A DNA stretch of 64,000 nucleotides from an uncultured Collinsella sp. (lineage in GTDB: Bacteria; Actinomycetota; Coriobacteriia; Coriobacteriales; Coriobacteriaceae): NCBI GenBank assembly GCA_958437495.1, contig CAUBOH010000006.1, positions 29,966-93,965 on the forward strand, read 5' to 3'. Positions 25,249-33,553 of the stretch are shown piece after piece. Position numbers and translations under genes: made by a program. Position 1 is the stretch's first letter, and every line of letters starts with the position of its first letter. The notes under the pieces are model-generated. The model had not been told where the DNA came from and ran no database searches. It saw only the letters and a list, made by a program, of their open reading frames with translations.

Positions 25249-26409
25249 ATGTCGGATTCGCCTAATTTTTTGACCTATGCCCAGACGGCGTTTGATCCGT
25301 TTGAGGAGCAGCCGTTCTGCGCGGTGGATAGCCTGGTCTTTGCGTGGTTGTCCTATTTGCGTTTGCCGGGTGATATGGCGGAGCTGACGAACTGGCAGGG
25401 CCTAGACGTACGCGAGCTGCTGCGTGCCGAGTGCTACCGGGACATGATTGGCGACTTGTGGGACCCAGAGGGGAGCAGGGCCTTGTTGGAGGCCGTGGCA
25501 GCAAGCCCTCGCTACCGTGGCGTGCACGTTTGCGGCTATCGTGCCGTGAGCGATGTGGTGGCGACAGAGCAGTTTGCAGCCATGGCGTTCCGGTTTCCGG
25601 CGGGGTTTAGCTATCTTTCCTTCCGGGGGACCGACAGTACGATTGTGGGCTGGAAAGAGGACTTTAACATGGCATTCCGGTGTCCTGTGCCAGCCCAGGA
25701 ATCCGCGGCGCGTTATGTGGACGAGGCGGCGGATGCGATTGACGGGCCGCTTTTGTGCGGAGGTCATTCCAAGGGTGGAAACCTTGCGGTGTACGGTGCG
25801 GCGATGTGCTTCGATGTCGCCCGTGAGCGAATCGAACGGGTGTATTCCCATGATGGTCCGGGCTTCGTCGAGGAGTTTCTGAACGGCAACGCCTTTGCCG
25901 ATCTTTCCGGTCGAATCGACAAGACGCTACCTCGGTCGTCGATCTTTGGCATGATGTTCGAGACGCAGGAGGACTATGCCATCGTTGAGAGCACCGAGTT
26001 CAGCCTGCTGCAACACAATCCCTTTAGCTGGGTGGTTGATGGTCGCGACTTCGTGTACTGTGAGCGCCTGTCCGCCGGTGCTCGATACGTTGATGGCTCT
26101 ATTCGCGAGATGCTGCTTGCAGTGTCGCCTAGCGAGCGCGAGCGTTTTGTAGATGCATTGTTCTCCGTGTTTGAGGCTACGGGTGCTGAGCGGTTTGCGG
26201 ATATCGCTGGGAATCTGCGCGAGAGCCTGCCCGTGATGCTCCAGGCTGCGCAAGGCTTTGACAAGGATACACGACGCTTTGTCTCACAGACCATCGTGGC
26301 AATCCTTAAATGTGCGCTGCTGCCCAAACGCCCTGAGTTTAACGTTCCTGCCGCCGGCAAGAGCCTGGCAGAGCAGCTCGAGGCATGGCAGTCCGAACTC
26401 CTGCACTAG
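25249..26409 (+). CDS. DUF2974 (Mbeg1-like) alpha/beta-hydrolase
   Basis: 386 residues. GGHSKGGNLAVYGA (about 182-195) is the nucleophile elbow G-H-S-K-G of DUF2974/Mbeg1-like proteins, and YLSFRGTDSTIVGWKEDF is the lipase-type oxyanion strand. VYSHDGPGF carries the likely acid Asp, and a later His (LLQHNPFSWVV) may complete the triad. No signal peptide, so it acts in the cytoplasm. Substrates for the family are not defined; lipid or ester hydrolysis is inferred from fold. The gene is flanked on both sides by a 30-bp direct repeat. Confidence 0.8.
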   Translation: MSDSPNFLTYAQTAFDPFEEQPFCAVDSLVFAWLSYLRLPGDMAELTNWQGLDVRELLRAECYRDMIGDLWDPEGSRALLEAVAASPRYRGVHVCGYRAVSDVVATEQFAAMAFRFPAGFSYLSFRGTDSTIVGWKEDFNMAFRCPVPAQESAARYVDEAADAIDGPLLCGGHSKGGNLAVYGAAMCFDVARERIERVYSHDGPGFVEEFLNGNAFADLSGRIDKTLPRSSIFGMMFETQEDYAIVESTEFSLLQHNPFSWVVDGRDFVYCERLSAGARYVDGSIREMLLAVSPSERERFVDALFSVFEATGAERFADIAGNLRESLPVMLQAAQGFDKDTRRFVSQTIVAILKCALLPKRPEFNVPAAGKSLAEQLEAWQSELLH

Positions 26410-26413
26410 CCAC

Positions 26414-26443
26414 TGGTGCAAAGCAACCTGTCCCCGATGCATC
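26414..26443 (+). repeat. Direct repeat, right copy
   Basis: Matches 25201-25230 with a handful of changes; 4 bp after the stop of the DUF2974 gene. Confidence 0.65.
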
Positions 26444-26520
26444 AATCTTCGATGCGCCTGGGGCGGGCTCGACCGCTATACTGGTTCGTGCCGAAATCGA
26501 TCTAGAACGGAATGCCGTAT

Positions 26521-27525
26521 ATGAAAATCAATCACGCGATTCTGCATATCCTGGACTTTGACTCTGCCGTCAACGTCATGAGCCAGCGCGAGCTCGACAT
26601 CGAGAGCCGTACCGTGCGCAACTTCGTGACCACGCATCTGCGCCGCGCACGTTCTTCGGCCGACAATAAACGCGCCACGTTTGCCGAGAACTCTGCGTTT
26701 GGCGGCGAGCTCAAGGGCTATTTCTTTGGCGAGCGCGAGTTCGTGGATCTGTCGCAGCAGATTGCGGAGTTTATCTCCTCCGAGCTTACCAAAGCCGAGA
26801 AAGCCGAGTCCGCCGACGTGCTCGTGGCCGATTTTGACGACGATGAGGATGCCCGCTGGTTTGCCGTGATGCTGCTGGGTTCCAAGCAGGCTTTTATGCA
26901 CGAAGTGGGCCGCGAGGAGGGGGAGGTGCGCAACGACATCGCGCGCCACTACGCCATTCTGCCGAACCCCTCGCAAAAGGTGCCGAGCTATGCCATCGTG
27001 CGTGCAAGCACCATGGAGATCGGCTATGTGGATAAGAAGCGCAAGATTGCCGGCGAGGACCGTATGCTTATCCCCGATGGCCTGCTTCAGTGCGACACGG
27101 GCGTATCGGGCAAGGAGGTCATCGACACCGTGACGCGCGTGGTCGAGGAGGTCGCCGAAGAGCACGGTGCCAATACGGCCGTAGCGCTCGCTAAGGTTAA
27201 GGCTGCCGTTGCCGAGAAGGTTGAGGATGACGAGGAACTGCCGCCTTGGGATATTGTCGATGAGGTCTTTGAGGACGAGCCGGTCATCAAGGAGAGCGTG
27301 CGTGCGGCGCTGACCGAGGAGAAGGTGCCTGAGCGCGTTCCCGTGGAGCGCAAGCAAGTTGAGCGCGCGGCCGTGCGTAATCACAAGATCCGTACCGACA
27401 CGGGTATCGAGATCAGCTTCCCGGCCGAGATGGGTTCGAATTCCGAGTACATCGAGTTCGTCAATGAGCCCAACGGCCTCATCTCCATCGAGCTCAAAAA
27501 CATCGGCAGTATCGAGAATCGATAA
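26521..27525 (+). CDS. Nucleoid-associated protein, NdpA/YejK family
   Basis: 334 residues; an ATG at 26512 is an alternative start, but 26521 is better spaced from GAACGGA. E. coli YejK is 335 residues. Family hallmarks: INHAILHILDF near the start, SQRELDIES, the central DDDEDARWFAVMLLGSKQAFMH, and C-terminal beta-rich GIEISFPAEMGSNSEYIEFVNEPNGLISIELKNIG. An acidic Ala/Glu helix (about 205-270) is inserted. YejK-like proteins bind the nucleoid; some phage homologues counter host enzymes. TATACT at 26474 is a likely -10. Confidence 0.85.
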   Translation: MKINHAILHILDFDSAVNVMSQRELDIESRTVRNFVTTHLRRARSSADNKRATFAENSAFGGELKGYFFGEREFVDLSQQIAEFISSELTKAEKAESADVLVADFDDDEDARWFAVMLLGSKQAFMHEVGREEGEVRNDIARHYAILPNPSQKVPSYAIVRASTMEIGYVDKKRKIAGEDRMLIPDGLLQCDTGVSGKEVIDTVTRVVEEVAEEHGANTAVALAKVKAAVAEKVEDDEELPPWDIVDEVFEDEPVIKESVRAALTEEKVPERVPVERKQVERAAVRNHKIRTDTGIEISFPAEMGSNSEYIEFVNEPNGLISIELKNIGSIENR

Positions 27526-27550
27526 GCTGCTCTTGGACGTTGCAAAAAAC

Positions 27551-27584
27551 AAAGGCCGAAACCCTTCGGGACTTCGGCCTTTTT
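27551..27584 (+). terminator. Terminator after the ndpA-like gene
   Basis: AAAGGCCGAA / TTCGGCCTTT stem followed by a T-run. Confidence 0.9.
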
Positions 27585-27627
27585 GCTTGGAGCTGAATTG
27601 AGTTGCAGGCTGAGCATACGTCAGCGA

Positions 27628-27725
27628 AAACGCCCCTAAGCGAGCAAGGTGACGTGAAAGAGGAGGGAAGCGTACTTCGGTATGCGACCGACGATTGAAC
27701 GTCAGATTGCCGCTTAGGGGCGTTT
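27628..27725. ncRNA. Long structured intergenic element
   Basis: A perfect 15-bp stem (AAACGCCCCTAAGCG at 27628-27642, complement at 27711-27725) encloses a second helix (GCAA..TGACGT with ACGTCA..TTGC) and an apical GCGTAC-TTCG-GTATGC hairpin with a UUCG loop. About 98 nt in all, between converging genes. It could be a small RNA or a compound bidirectional terminator. Confidence 0.5.
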
Positions 27726-27767
27726 GCAGCGTCGGCTAGTTACGCGGTTTGTCAAAAACGCGTAACC

Positions 27768-28487
27768 CTACAGCTGGCGCAGGCCTTCCTCGAGACCGGT
27801 CTTGCTGTCGGTCTTCTCGTCACGCATCTTGATAACGCGGGCGGGGACACCGGCCACGACGGCACCGGCGGGGACATCCTCGACGCACACGGCGCCGGCG
27901 GCAACGACAGCACCCTTACCCACGTGCACGCCCTCCAGGACCACAGCATTGGCGCCGATCATGACATCGTCCTCGATGATGACGGGCGTGGCGCTGGCGG
28001 GCTCCACGACGCCTGCCAGCACGGTACCAGCGCCGATGTGGCAGTTCTTACCCACGGTGGCGCGGCCGCCCAGCACGGCGCCCATATCGATCATGGAGCC
28101 TTCGCCGATGACGGAGCCGATGTTGATGATGGCACCCATCATGATGACGGCGCGATCGCCGATCTCGACGCGGTCACGGATGATCGCGCCCGGCTCGATG
28201 CGGGCGTTGACGCCCTTGAGGTCGAGCATGGGCACGGCGGAGTTACGGCAGTCGTTCTCTACGTCGTAGTAGTCGATGGAGTCGGCGTTGGCGTCGAGGA
28301 TTGCCTTGAGCTCATCCCAGTCACCAAAGACGGTCTTGCCACGACGACCGCCGTAGACGTGCGCATTGCCCCACTGGACCTTCATGCCCGGCTTCTCGCG
28401 CACGTACAGTTTGACGGGCGTCTTTTTGGGCGCTGTGGCGATGTAGTTGATAATCTCCTGTGCATCCATCTCGGCTGCATTGCTCAT
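27768..28487 (-). CDS. dapH: Tetrahydrodipicolinate N-acetyltransferase
   Basis: Transfers acetyl from acetyl-CoA to tetrahydrodipicolinate in the acetylase branch of DAP/lysine synthesis. 239 residues: an N-terminal alpha domain ([19 protein letters not shown]) typical of DapH, then a left-handed beta-helix of hexapeptide repeats ([25 protein letters not shown]...), closing with AGVPARVIK. The [24 protein letters not shown] stretch holds the catalytic loop. Last gene of the lysA-dapA / dapB / dapH transcript; 39 bp after dapB. Confidence 0.93.
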   Translation of the reverse strand: MSNAAEMDAQEIINYIATAPKKTPVKLYVREKPGMKVQWGNAHVYGGRRGKTVFGDWDELKAILDANADSIDYYDVENDCRNSAVPMLDLKGVNARIEPGAIIRDRVEIGDRAVIMMGAIINIGSVIGEGSMIDMGAVLGGRATVGKNCHIGAGTVLAGVVEPASATPVIIEDDVMIGANAVVLEGVHVGKGAVVAAGAVCVEDVPAGAVVAGVPARVIKMRDEKTDSKTGLEEGLRQL

Positions 28488-28526
28488 TTGCTGTCTCTCC
28501 TTTGGGTGGATCCGGTTGATACCTGG

Positions 28527-29267
28527 TTAGGCAAACATGACCTGGTCGAACGTATAGAAGCCGTGCTCGCGGGTGACGAGCTTCTGCGCGGCTGCCAGGG
28601 CGCCGTTGACGAAGATCTGACGGCTCGTGGCGCGATGCGTGAGCGTGACCTCCTCGTCCTGGCCAAAGAAACTCACTTCGTGCACGCCGGCGACAGTGCC
28701 ACCGCGCAGCGAGTGCATGCCGATCTCCCTGGGGTCGCGCGCTCCGCACATGCCCTCGCGGCCATAGACAGGGTGGTAGCCTACCTCGGGCTCAGCTTCG
28801 ACGACGGCATCGAGCAGTAGCTTGGCAGTGCCGCTGGGGGCGTCGACCTTTTGGTTATGGTGCGTCTCGACGATTTCGCAGTCAAAGCCGGGCAGCTCGC
28901 GTGTGGCCTGTGCTACCAGATGACGCAGGGCTGCGATACCGATGGAGTAATTGCCGGAGTGCATGACGCGGGCGTTCTGACCCAGCTCGCGCAGGCGATC
29001 CATCTGATCGGGTGTGTAGCCCGTGGTGCCCGAGACCAACGCGGCACCCGTGCGCTCGACATAGGCGACGACGACGTCGAAGGTCACGACGTTTGAGAAG
29101 TCGATAATCACATCGGCAACCGGTGCGTTCTCGAGCTCGCTCAAATCGAAGCCAATCTGGGCCACGATATCAAAAACGGGCTGACCGGCGGCGTCGACAA
29201 CGCCCTCGGCGGTAGTGCGGATGAGCGAGCCCATGCGGCCCGTTCCCATAATGACGGTCTTAATCAA
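28527..29267 (-). CDS. dapB: 4-Hydroxy-tetrahydrodipicolinate reductase
   Basis: NAD(P)H-dependent reduction to tetrahydrodipicolinate. 246 residues. Rossmann motif VIMGTGRMG at the N-terminus; SGTTGYT; catalytic pair region VETHHNQKVDAPSGTA with the His-His and Lys, and SLRGGTVAGVHEV. Starts 8 bp inside the end of the lysA-dapA gene, so it is translationally coupled. The adjacent order dapA-dapB-dapH follows the pathway. Confidence 0.95.
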   Translation of the reverse strand: MIKTVIMGTGRMGSLIRTTAEGVVDAAGQPVFDIVAQIGFDLSELENAPVADVIIDFSNVVTFDVVVAYVERTGAALVSGTTGYTPDQMDRLRELGQNARVMHSGNYSIGIAALRHLVAQATRELPGFDCEIVETHHNQKVDAPSGTAKLLLDAVVEAEPEVGYHPVYGREGMCGARDPREIGMHSLRGGTVAGVHEVSFFGQDEEVTLTHRATSRQIFVNGALAAAQKLVTREHGFYTFDQVMFA

Positions 29268-31569
29268 GCAGACCAGCTCCCTTCAGAGCATCGGTAAGTG
29301 CAGCGCGCGTGTCGTCTGCCATGGGGCACAGCGGCATACGGTAGTTTGCCTCGATCATACCCATCTGGGCGAGCGCTTCCTTGACGGGGATGGGGTTGAC
29401 CTCGCTAAAGAGGGCGTTGATGAGCGGTTGACCGGCAATCTGGATATTACGGGCGCGCTCCACGTCGCCGTCCAGATAGGCGCGGCACATGTCATGCACG
29501 AGCTGCGGCTGAACATCGGCCCACACGCTGATGGTGCCCGAGGCGCCCAGGCTCATGAGCGGCACGGTGAGGGCATCCTCACCCGAGTACATGCGGAAGT
29601 CGTCGGACAGCAGGTGTGCGATTTTGGCGGCATAGGCGACGTTGCCCGAGGCTTCCTTAATACCCATGATGTTGGGGTGCGCGGCCAAGCGCTCTACGTT
29701 GCGCTCGCTGATGCCGCAGCCGCAGCGGCCGGGGATGTTGTACAGGATGCAGGGGATGTCCACGGCGTCGGCGACGGTTTTAAAGTGCCGATAGATACCC
29801 TCTTCATTGGACTTGTTGTAGTAGGGGGTAATGAGCAGCAAGCCGTCGGCTCCCAAGCCCTGGTAGGTGAGCGACTTGGTGAGCATGGTTTGCGTGGAGT
29901 TGGAGCCCGAGCCGGCGATGACGGGGACGCGGCCTGCAACATGCTTGACCACGGCGGCGACGACGGAGTTGTCTTCGTCGTCGGTCATCGTGGCGCTCTC
30001 GCCGGTGGTGCCCAGGGTGAGGATGGCGTCGGTGCCATTTTGCAAGTGGAAATCGATAAGGCGCTCGAGCGCGTCAAAGTCGACGCTGCCGTCCTTTTTA
30101 AACGGCGTGACGAGGGCGACGATCGAGCCCTCGAGGTTGCGGATATCCATGTTCTTCTCCTTCGCTTCCGCGATCTGGATGCGCTTATTCCATTGGGCGG
30201 CGACGGCCAAGCGCTCGTCCTGAGCGCGACGGCGAGCACTTTCGGCACGCGATTTGGCCAGCAGCTCACGGCCGCACGGTAGCACGTCGAGCGTGGCAAA
30301 ATAGTCGCCTGGGCGCTCAGCGCGGCGGATGAGGTCGGCCGAGCCGTCGGGGCGCAGCAGCACCTCGGCGGAGCGCAGACGGCCGTTGTAGTTGTAGCCC
30401 ATGGAGTAACCATGCGCGCCGGTATCGTGGATCACGAGCACGTCACCCATGTCGATCTGCGGTAGCTCGCGGTCGATGGCGAACTTGTCGTTGTTCTCGC
30501 ACAGATTGCCCGTAATGTCGTACGTGTTTGTGACGGGCGCCGCGGTCTTGTCGGAGCCACCCGGCTGGCCCATCACCGTAATGTGGTGGTAGGCGCCATA
30601 CATGGCAGGGCGGATCAGATCGACGGCGCTTGCGTCGACACCGATATAGTCCTTGTAGATCTGCTTTTCGTGGATGGCCTTGGTGACCAGGCAGCCGTAG
30701 GGGCCCATCATAAAGCGGCCCATCTCGGTGCAGATGGCCACATCGCCCATGCCGGCGGGAACCAAGATCTCGTCGTATGCCGCGTGCACTCCCTCGCCGA
30801 TGGCGTGAATGTCGTTGGCCTGCTGCTCGGGCAGGTAGGGGATGCCGACGCCGCCGGATAGATTGATGAAGGCGACGTGTGCGCCGGTCTCGCGCTCTAG
30901 GCGCACGGCTAGTTCAAAGAGGATGCGCGCGAGCTTGGGGTAGTAGTCGTTGGTGACGGTATTGCTGGCAAGGAATGCGTGGATACCAAAGTCCTCGGCG
31001 CCCTTGGCCTTGAGCGTGCGGAAGGCCTCGAAGAGCTGCTCGGTGGTCATGCCGTATTTGGAGTCGCCCGGGTTATCCATGATGCCGTTGGAGAGCTGGA
31101 ACAGGCCGCCCGGATTAAAGCGGCAGCTGACCGTCTTGGGGATGGGGCCTGCGACGCGCTCAAAGAACTCGATGTGGCTGATGTCGTCAAAGTTGACGAT
31201 GGCGCCCAACTTCTCGGCGAGCTCAAAGTCCGCTGCCGGCGTGTCGTTGGACGAGAACATGATGTCGTGTCCCGTGATGCCCAGCGAGCGGGCGATCATG
31301 AGCTCGGTATAGCTCGAGCAATCGCAGCCGCAGCCGTATTCGTTGAGAATGGAGATGAGCGCCGGGTTGGGATTGGCCTTGACGGCAAAGTATTCCTTAA
31401 AGCCCGGGTTCCATGCGAAGGCGTCGCGCACCTCTTGCATATTGCGGCGGATGCCCGCTTCGTCATATAGATGAAATGGCGTGGGGAACTGCTCGACGAT
31501 ATGCTCGAGTGTCTCCTTGTCCACAAACGGCTGTTTGGCCGCATACGCTTCGTTGGGGGTCAATGCCAT
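29260..31569 (-). CDS. lysA-dapA: LysA-DapA fusion: DAP decarboxylase plus dihydrodipicolinate synthase
   Basis: One uninterrupted 769-codon frame. Residues 1 to about 430 are a fold-III PLP decarboxylase (YFAVKANPNP with the PLP Lys, CDCSSYTEL, LSGGVGIPY, CENNDKFA, GAHGYSMGYNYNGR), the last step to lysine. After a charged linker, residue 474 is a Met starting a complete DapA (GTTGESATM, YYNKSNEEG, YNIPGR, Schiff-base Lys in GIKEASGN), the first committed step. AAGGAG lies 6 nt before that Met codon (30150), so a free 296-residue DapA may also be made. Regulated by the upstream lysine riboswitch. Confidence 0.9.
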   Translation of the reverse strand: MALTPNEAYAAKQPFVDKETLEHIVEQFPTPFHLYDEAGIRRNMQEVRDAFAWNPGFKEYFAVKANPNPALISILNEYGCGCDCSSYTELMIARSLGITGHDIMFSSNDTPAADFELAEKLGAIVNFDDISHIEFFERVAGPIPKTVSCRFNPGGLFQLSNGIMDNPGDSKYGMTTEQLFEAFRTLKAKGAEDFGIHAFLASNTVTNDYYPKLARILFELAVRLERETGAHVAFINLSGGVGIPYLPEQQANDIHAIGEGVHAAYDEILVPAGMGDVAICTEMGRFMMGPYGCLVTKAIHEKQIYKDYIGVDASAVDLIRPAMYGAYHHITVMGQPGGSDKTAAPVTNTYDITGNLCENNDKFAIDRELPQIDMGDVLVIHDTGAHGYSMGYNYNGRLRSAEVLLRPDGSADLIRRAERPGDYFATLDVLPCGRELLAKSRAESARRRAQDERLAVAAQWNKRIQIAEAKEKNMDIRNLEGSIVALVTPFKKDGSVDFDALERLIDFHLQNGTDAILTLGTTGESATMTDDEDNSVVAAVVKHVAGRVPVIAGSGSNSTQTMLTKSLTYQGLGADGLLLITPYYNKSNEEGIYRHFKTVADAVDIPCILYNIPGRCGCGISERNVERLAAHPNIMGIKEASGNVAYAAKIAHLLSDDFRMYSGEDALTVPLMSLGASGTISVWADVQPQLVHDMCRAYLDGDVERARNIQIAGQPLINALFSEVNPIPVKEALAQMGMIEANYRMPLCPMADDTRAALTDALKGAGLLD
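30148..30162 (-). promoter_or_regulatory. Internal SD and start codon for DapA
   Basis: Minus strand AAGGAG, six bases, ATG (30150-30148), within the lysA-dapA frame. Looks like a fully functional ribosome binding site at the exact DapA domain boundary. Confidence 0.65.
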
Positions 31570-31639
31570 GTCCCGTAAACCTCGCTATCCAGACGGCGCC
31601 ATCTGCGCATCGAATCCGCATAGCGTGGACCCAATGTCC

Positions 31640-31800
31640 GGATAGCGCTCCCGCATTGCTGCAGACAGTCCTGTGGGTGTTTCCCGCAGGCCCACCAGGT
31701 TGTTCGTGCCTGAAAAACCCAGTTCGGCGGGTTTCGCCTCCCCGCGGGGTCAAAGCCTGCCGGCTCGCCCGCGGCTCTTCGTGCCCGCGCCTCTATCAAG
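31640..31800 (-). promoter_or_regulatory. Lysine riboswitch (L box)
   Basis: Read on the minus strand it shows the class's conserved blocks in order: GATAGAGGCGCG, AAGAG, GCCGAAC, CTGG, ACTGTC and GGGAGCGCTATC. GATAG and CTATC close the P1 helix. About 71 nt separate it from the lysA-dapA ATG. In that gap GGATAGCG (about 31582-31589), next to the probable SD, can pair with the 3' strand of P1. A switch acting on translation initiation is therefore plausible. Confidence 0.9.
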
Positions 31801-31808
31801 TGGTAACG

Positions 31809-31837
31809 ACCCTACCACGTTGCACTTTACCAAACAA
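31809..31837 (-). promoter_or_regulatory. Promoter of the lysine operon
   Basis: Minus strand -35 TTGTTT (31837-31832), 17-bp spacer, -10 TAGGGT (31814-31809), ending just before the riboswitch. Confidence 0.55.
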
Positions 31838-31904
31838 GAGTATTCGTATATAACGTTTAAAAAATGCAGGGATATGCTAGAAACAAGGGCGTCACAATTC
31901 TGCA

Positions 31905-31920
31905 TCACAATATTGTGTGA
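31905..31920. promoter_or_regulatory. Palindromic operator candidate before the M20 gene
   Basis: Core CACAATATTGTG within TCACAATATTGTGTGA, about 29 bp upstream of the start codon. The regulator is unknown. Confidence 0.5.
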
Positions 31921-31948
31921 ATGGATATGCCCCATGAAAGGATCCTTT

Positions 31949-33136
31949 ATGACCGAGCTCCAAGAACTTCGTCGCTATCGTCGCGACCTGCATCGCATTC
32001 CGGAGCTCGATTTCGATCTTCCTCAAACCATAGCCTATATCGAGGGCGTGCTCGCCTCGCTTGCCTGTGAAGTGACCCATCCTTGCCCTAGCTGTGTTTG
32101 TGCTTTCTTCGACACTGGCACGGGTGCCGCGCATGCCACGGCGATTCGCGCCGATATGGACGCGCTGCCTATCGCAGAGGCGACGGGCGCGGCCTTTGCC
32201 TCGACGCATCCCGGAAAGATGCACGCTTGCGGACACGATGGACACATGGCCATGGCACTTGCGGCGGCAACTTTTGTCGATCGCACGATTCGTGAACAGC
32301 CGGGTGCCATCAAGCGCAACGTGCTCTTTGTGTTCCAGCCTGCCGAGGAAACGACCGGCGGTGCCAAGACGGTATGCGAGAGCGGTGTGTTCGAGCGCTA
32401 CGGGGTCGACCGCATTTTTGGCTTTCACGTGTGGCCCGATCTGCCTGCGAACACGTTGGCGAGCTGCTCCGGTCCATTGCTGGCGCGCTCGAGTGAGACG
32501 CACGTGCACATTCACGGGACAAGCATCCATATCGCCAAGACCTACGGCGTTCCCGTTGGCGAATCGCACGATGCGGCGCTGGCGGCTGCCAAGTTCTTGG
32601 TTGCCGAGCGTGAATTGATGGACGAGTTGGGTGCCGATGAACCCTGCATTGGTAAGTTCGGCCTGCTGCAGGCCGGTACCGTCTGCAATGCGGTGGCGGG
32701 GGAGGCCCATGTTGCCGGCAGCCTGCGTGTGTTTACGGACGACATGTTCGACCGCGCGCGCGAGGGCGTACGCCGTGTGCTTGATGAGGCATGCGCTTCA
32801 ACGGGCTGCACGTACGATCTCGACTTTGCCGAGGGCTATCCGCCGGTCGATAACGACCCCGAGCTGTTTGCCAGCGTCGCGCCTGCCTTGCCCGAGCTGC
32901 AGCTCGTGAACGAGCCGCTGCTGATTGCCGAGGACTTCGCCTTCTATCAGCGCCATCTGCCGGGCGTGTTCTTCCTGCTGGGCACGGGTTTGCCAGAGGG
33001 GCGAGAAAACCCGATCGACGCCGATGGCTGCCCCGCCTATGCCACAAGCGCTCTACACACTGATACCATGCTCTTTGACGAGGAAATCCTACTCAAGGGC
33101 CTCGATGTCTACAAACGATTGCTTGACTTGGAGTGA
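31949..33136 (+). CDS. M20 amidohydrolase, probable N-acetyl-diaminopimelate deacetylase
   Basis: 395 residues; the ATG at 31949 has AAAGGA upstream. M20/HipO-type: RRDLHRIPELDFDLPQT, IRADMDALPIAEATG, HACGHDGHMAMAL (metal-binding Cys/His cluster), FQPAEETTGGA, and a C-terminal EDFAFYQRHLPGVFFLLG. Such enzymes remove acyl groups from amino acids. Being divergent from a lysA-dapA / dapB / dapH operon of the acetylase type, deacetylation of N-acetyl-LL-DAP is the natural guess. Hippurate or other N-acyl amino acids are alternatives. Confidence 0.8.
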   Translation: MTELQELRRYRRDLHRIPELDFDLPQTIAYIEGVLASLACEVTHPCPSCVCAFFDTGTGAAHATAIRADMDALPIAEATGAAFASTHPGKMHACGHDGHMAMALAAATFVDRTIREQPGAIKRNVLFVFQPAEETTGGAKTVCESGVFERYGVDRIFGFHVWPDLPANTLASCSGPLLARSSETHVHIHGTSIHIAKTYGVPVGESHDAALAAAKFLVAERELMDELGADEPCIGKFGLLQAGTVCNAVAGEAHVAGSLRVFTDDMFDRAREGVRRVLDEACASTGCTYDLDFAEGYPPVDNDPELFASVAPALPELQLVNEPLLIAEDFAFYQRHLPGVFFLLGTGLPEGRENPIDADGCPAYATSALHTDTMLFDEEILLKGLDVYKRLLDLE

Positions 33137-33462
33137 TGATGGGAAGACGTCGACAGACTGCCGTGTATAGTCCGGGTGGATGCGGGTGTGGCTTGCTTCT
33201 GCTTCCGGTCATCGCCGTGAGCATTGGTGTGATGTTTGCGCTTGCCGGGTTGGCAGCAGCGGCACTCGTGTTGCTGATTGTGGCCATTGGCGTTACGGTC
33301 TGGCTGTGCCGTTCTCGCGAGCAACGTCGTGCCGACGGCAAGACCAATGCCGGATGGGCCATCTTTTTGATTGTCGCCTACCTATTGAGCATCAGCTATC
33401 TGGCCTTCTTTATCCTGTTGCTTGTGAGTACCTTTTCCGGGGAATCCGTCACGGTGGGGTAG
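33136..33462 (+). CDS. Small membrane protein
   Basis: About 108 residues, beginning at the base that ends the preceding stop codon, so probably coupled to the amidohydrolase gene. An N-terminal RRR segment is followed by a Gly/Cys turn (SPGGCGCG), two adjacent hydrophobic helices (about 20-58), a basic loop (CRSREQRRADGKTNAGW) and a third helix. No known family recognised. Confidence 0.6.
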   Translation: MMGRRRQTAVYSPGGCGCGLLLLPVIAVSIGVMFALAGLAAAALVLLIVAIGVTVWLCRSREQRRADGKTNAGWAIFLIVAYLLSISYLAFFILLLVSTFSGESVTVG

Positions 33463-33490
33463 ACTTCGACGAGTCTTTTGAAGATGGAAC

Positions 33491-33530
33491 AAAAATGGAG
33501 CCGGATGGGAAATACCCCCATTCGGCCCCA
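33491..33530 (-). terminator. Terminator of the MFS gene
   Basis: GCCGGATGGG / CCCATTCGGC stem (one G-U). On the minus strand it is followed by TTTTT. Confidence 0.7.
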
Positions 33531-33553
33531 TTGCTCAATATTGGCATGCGCTT

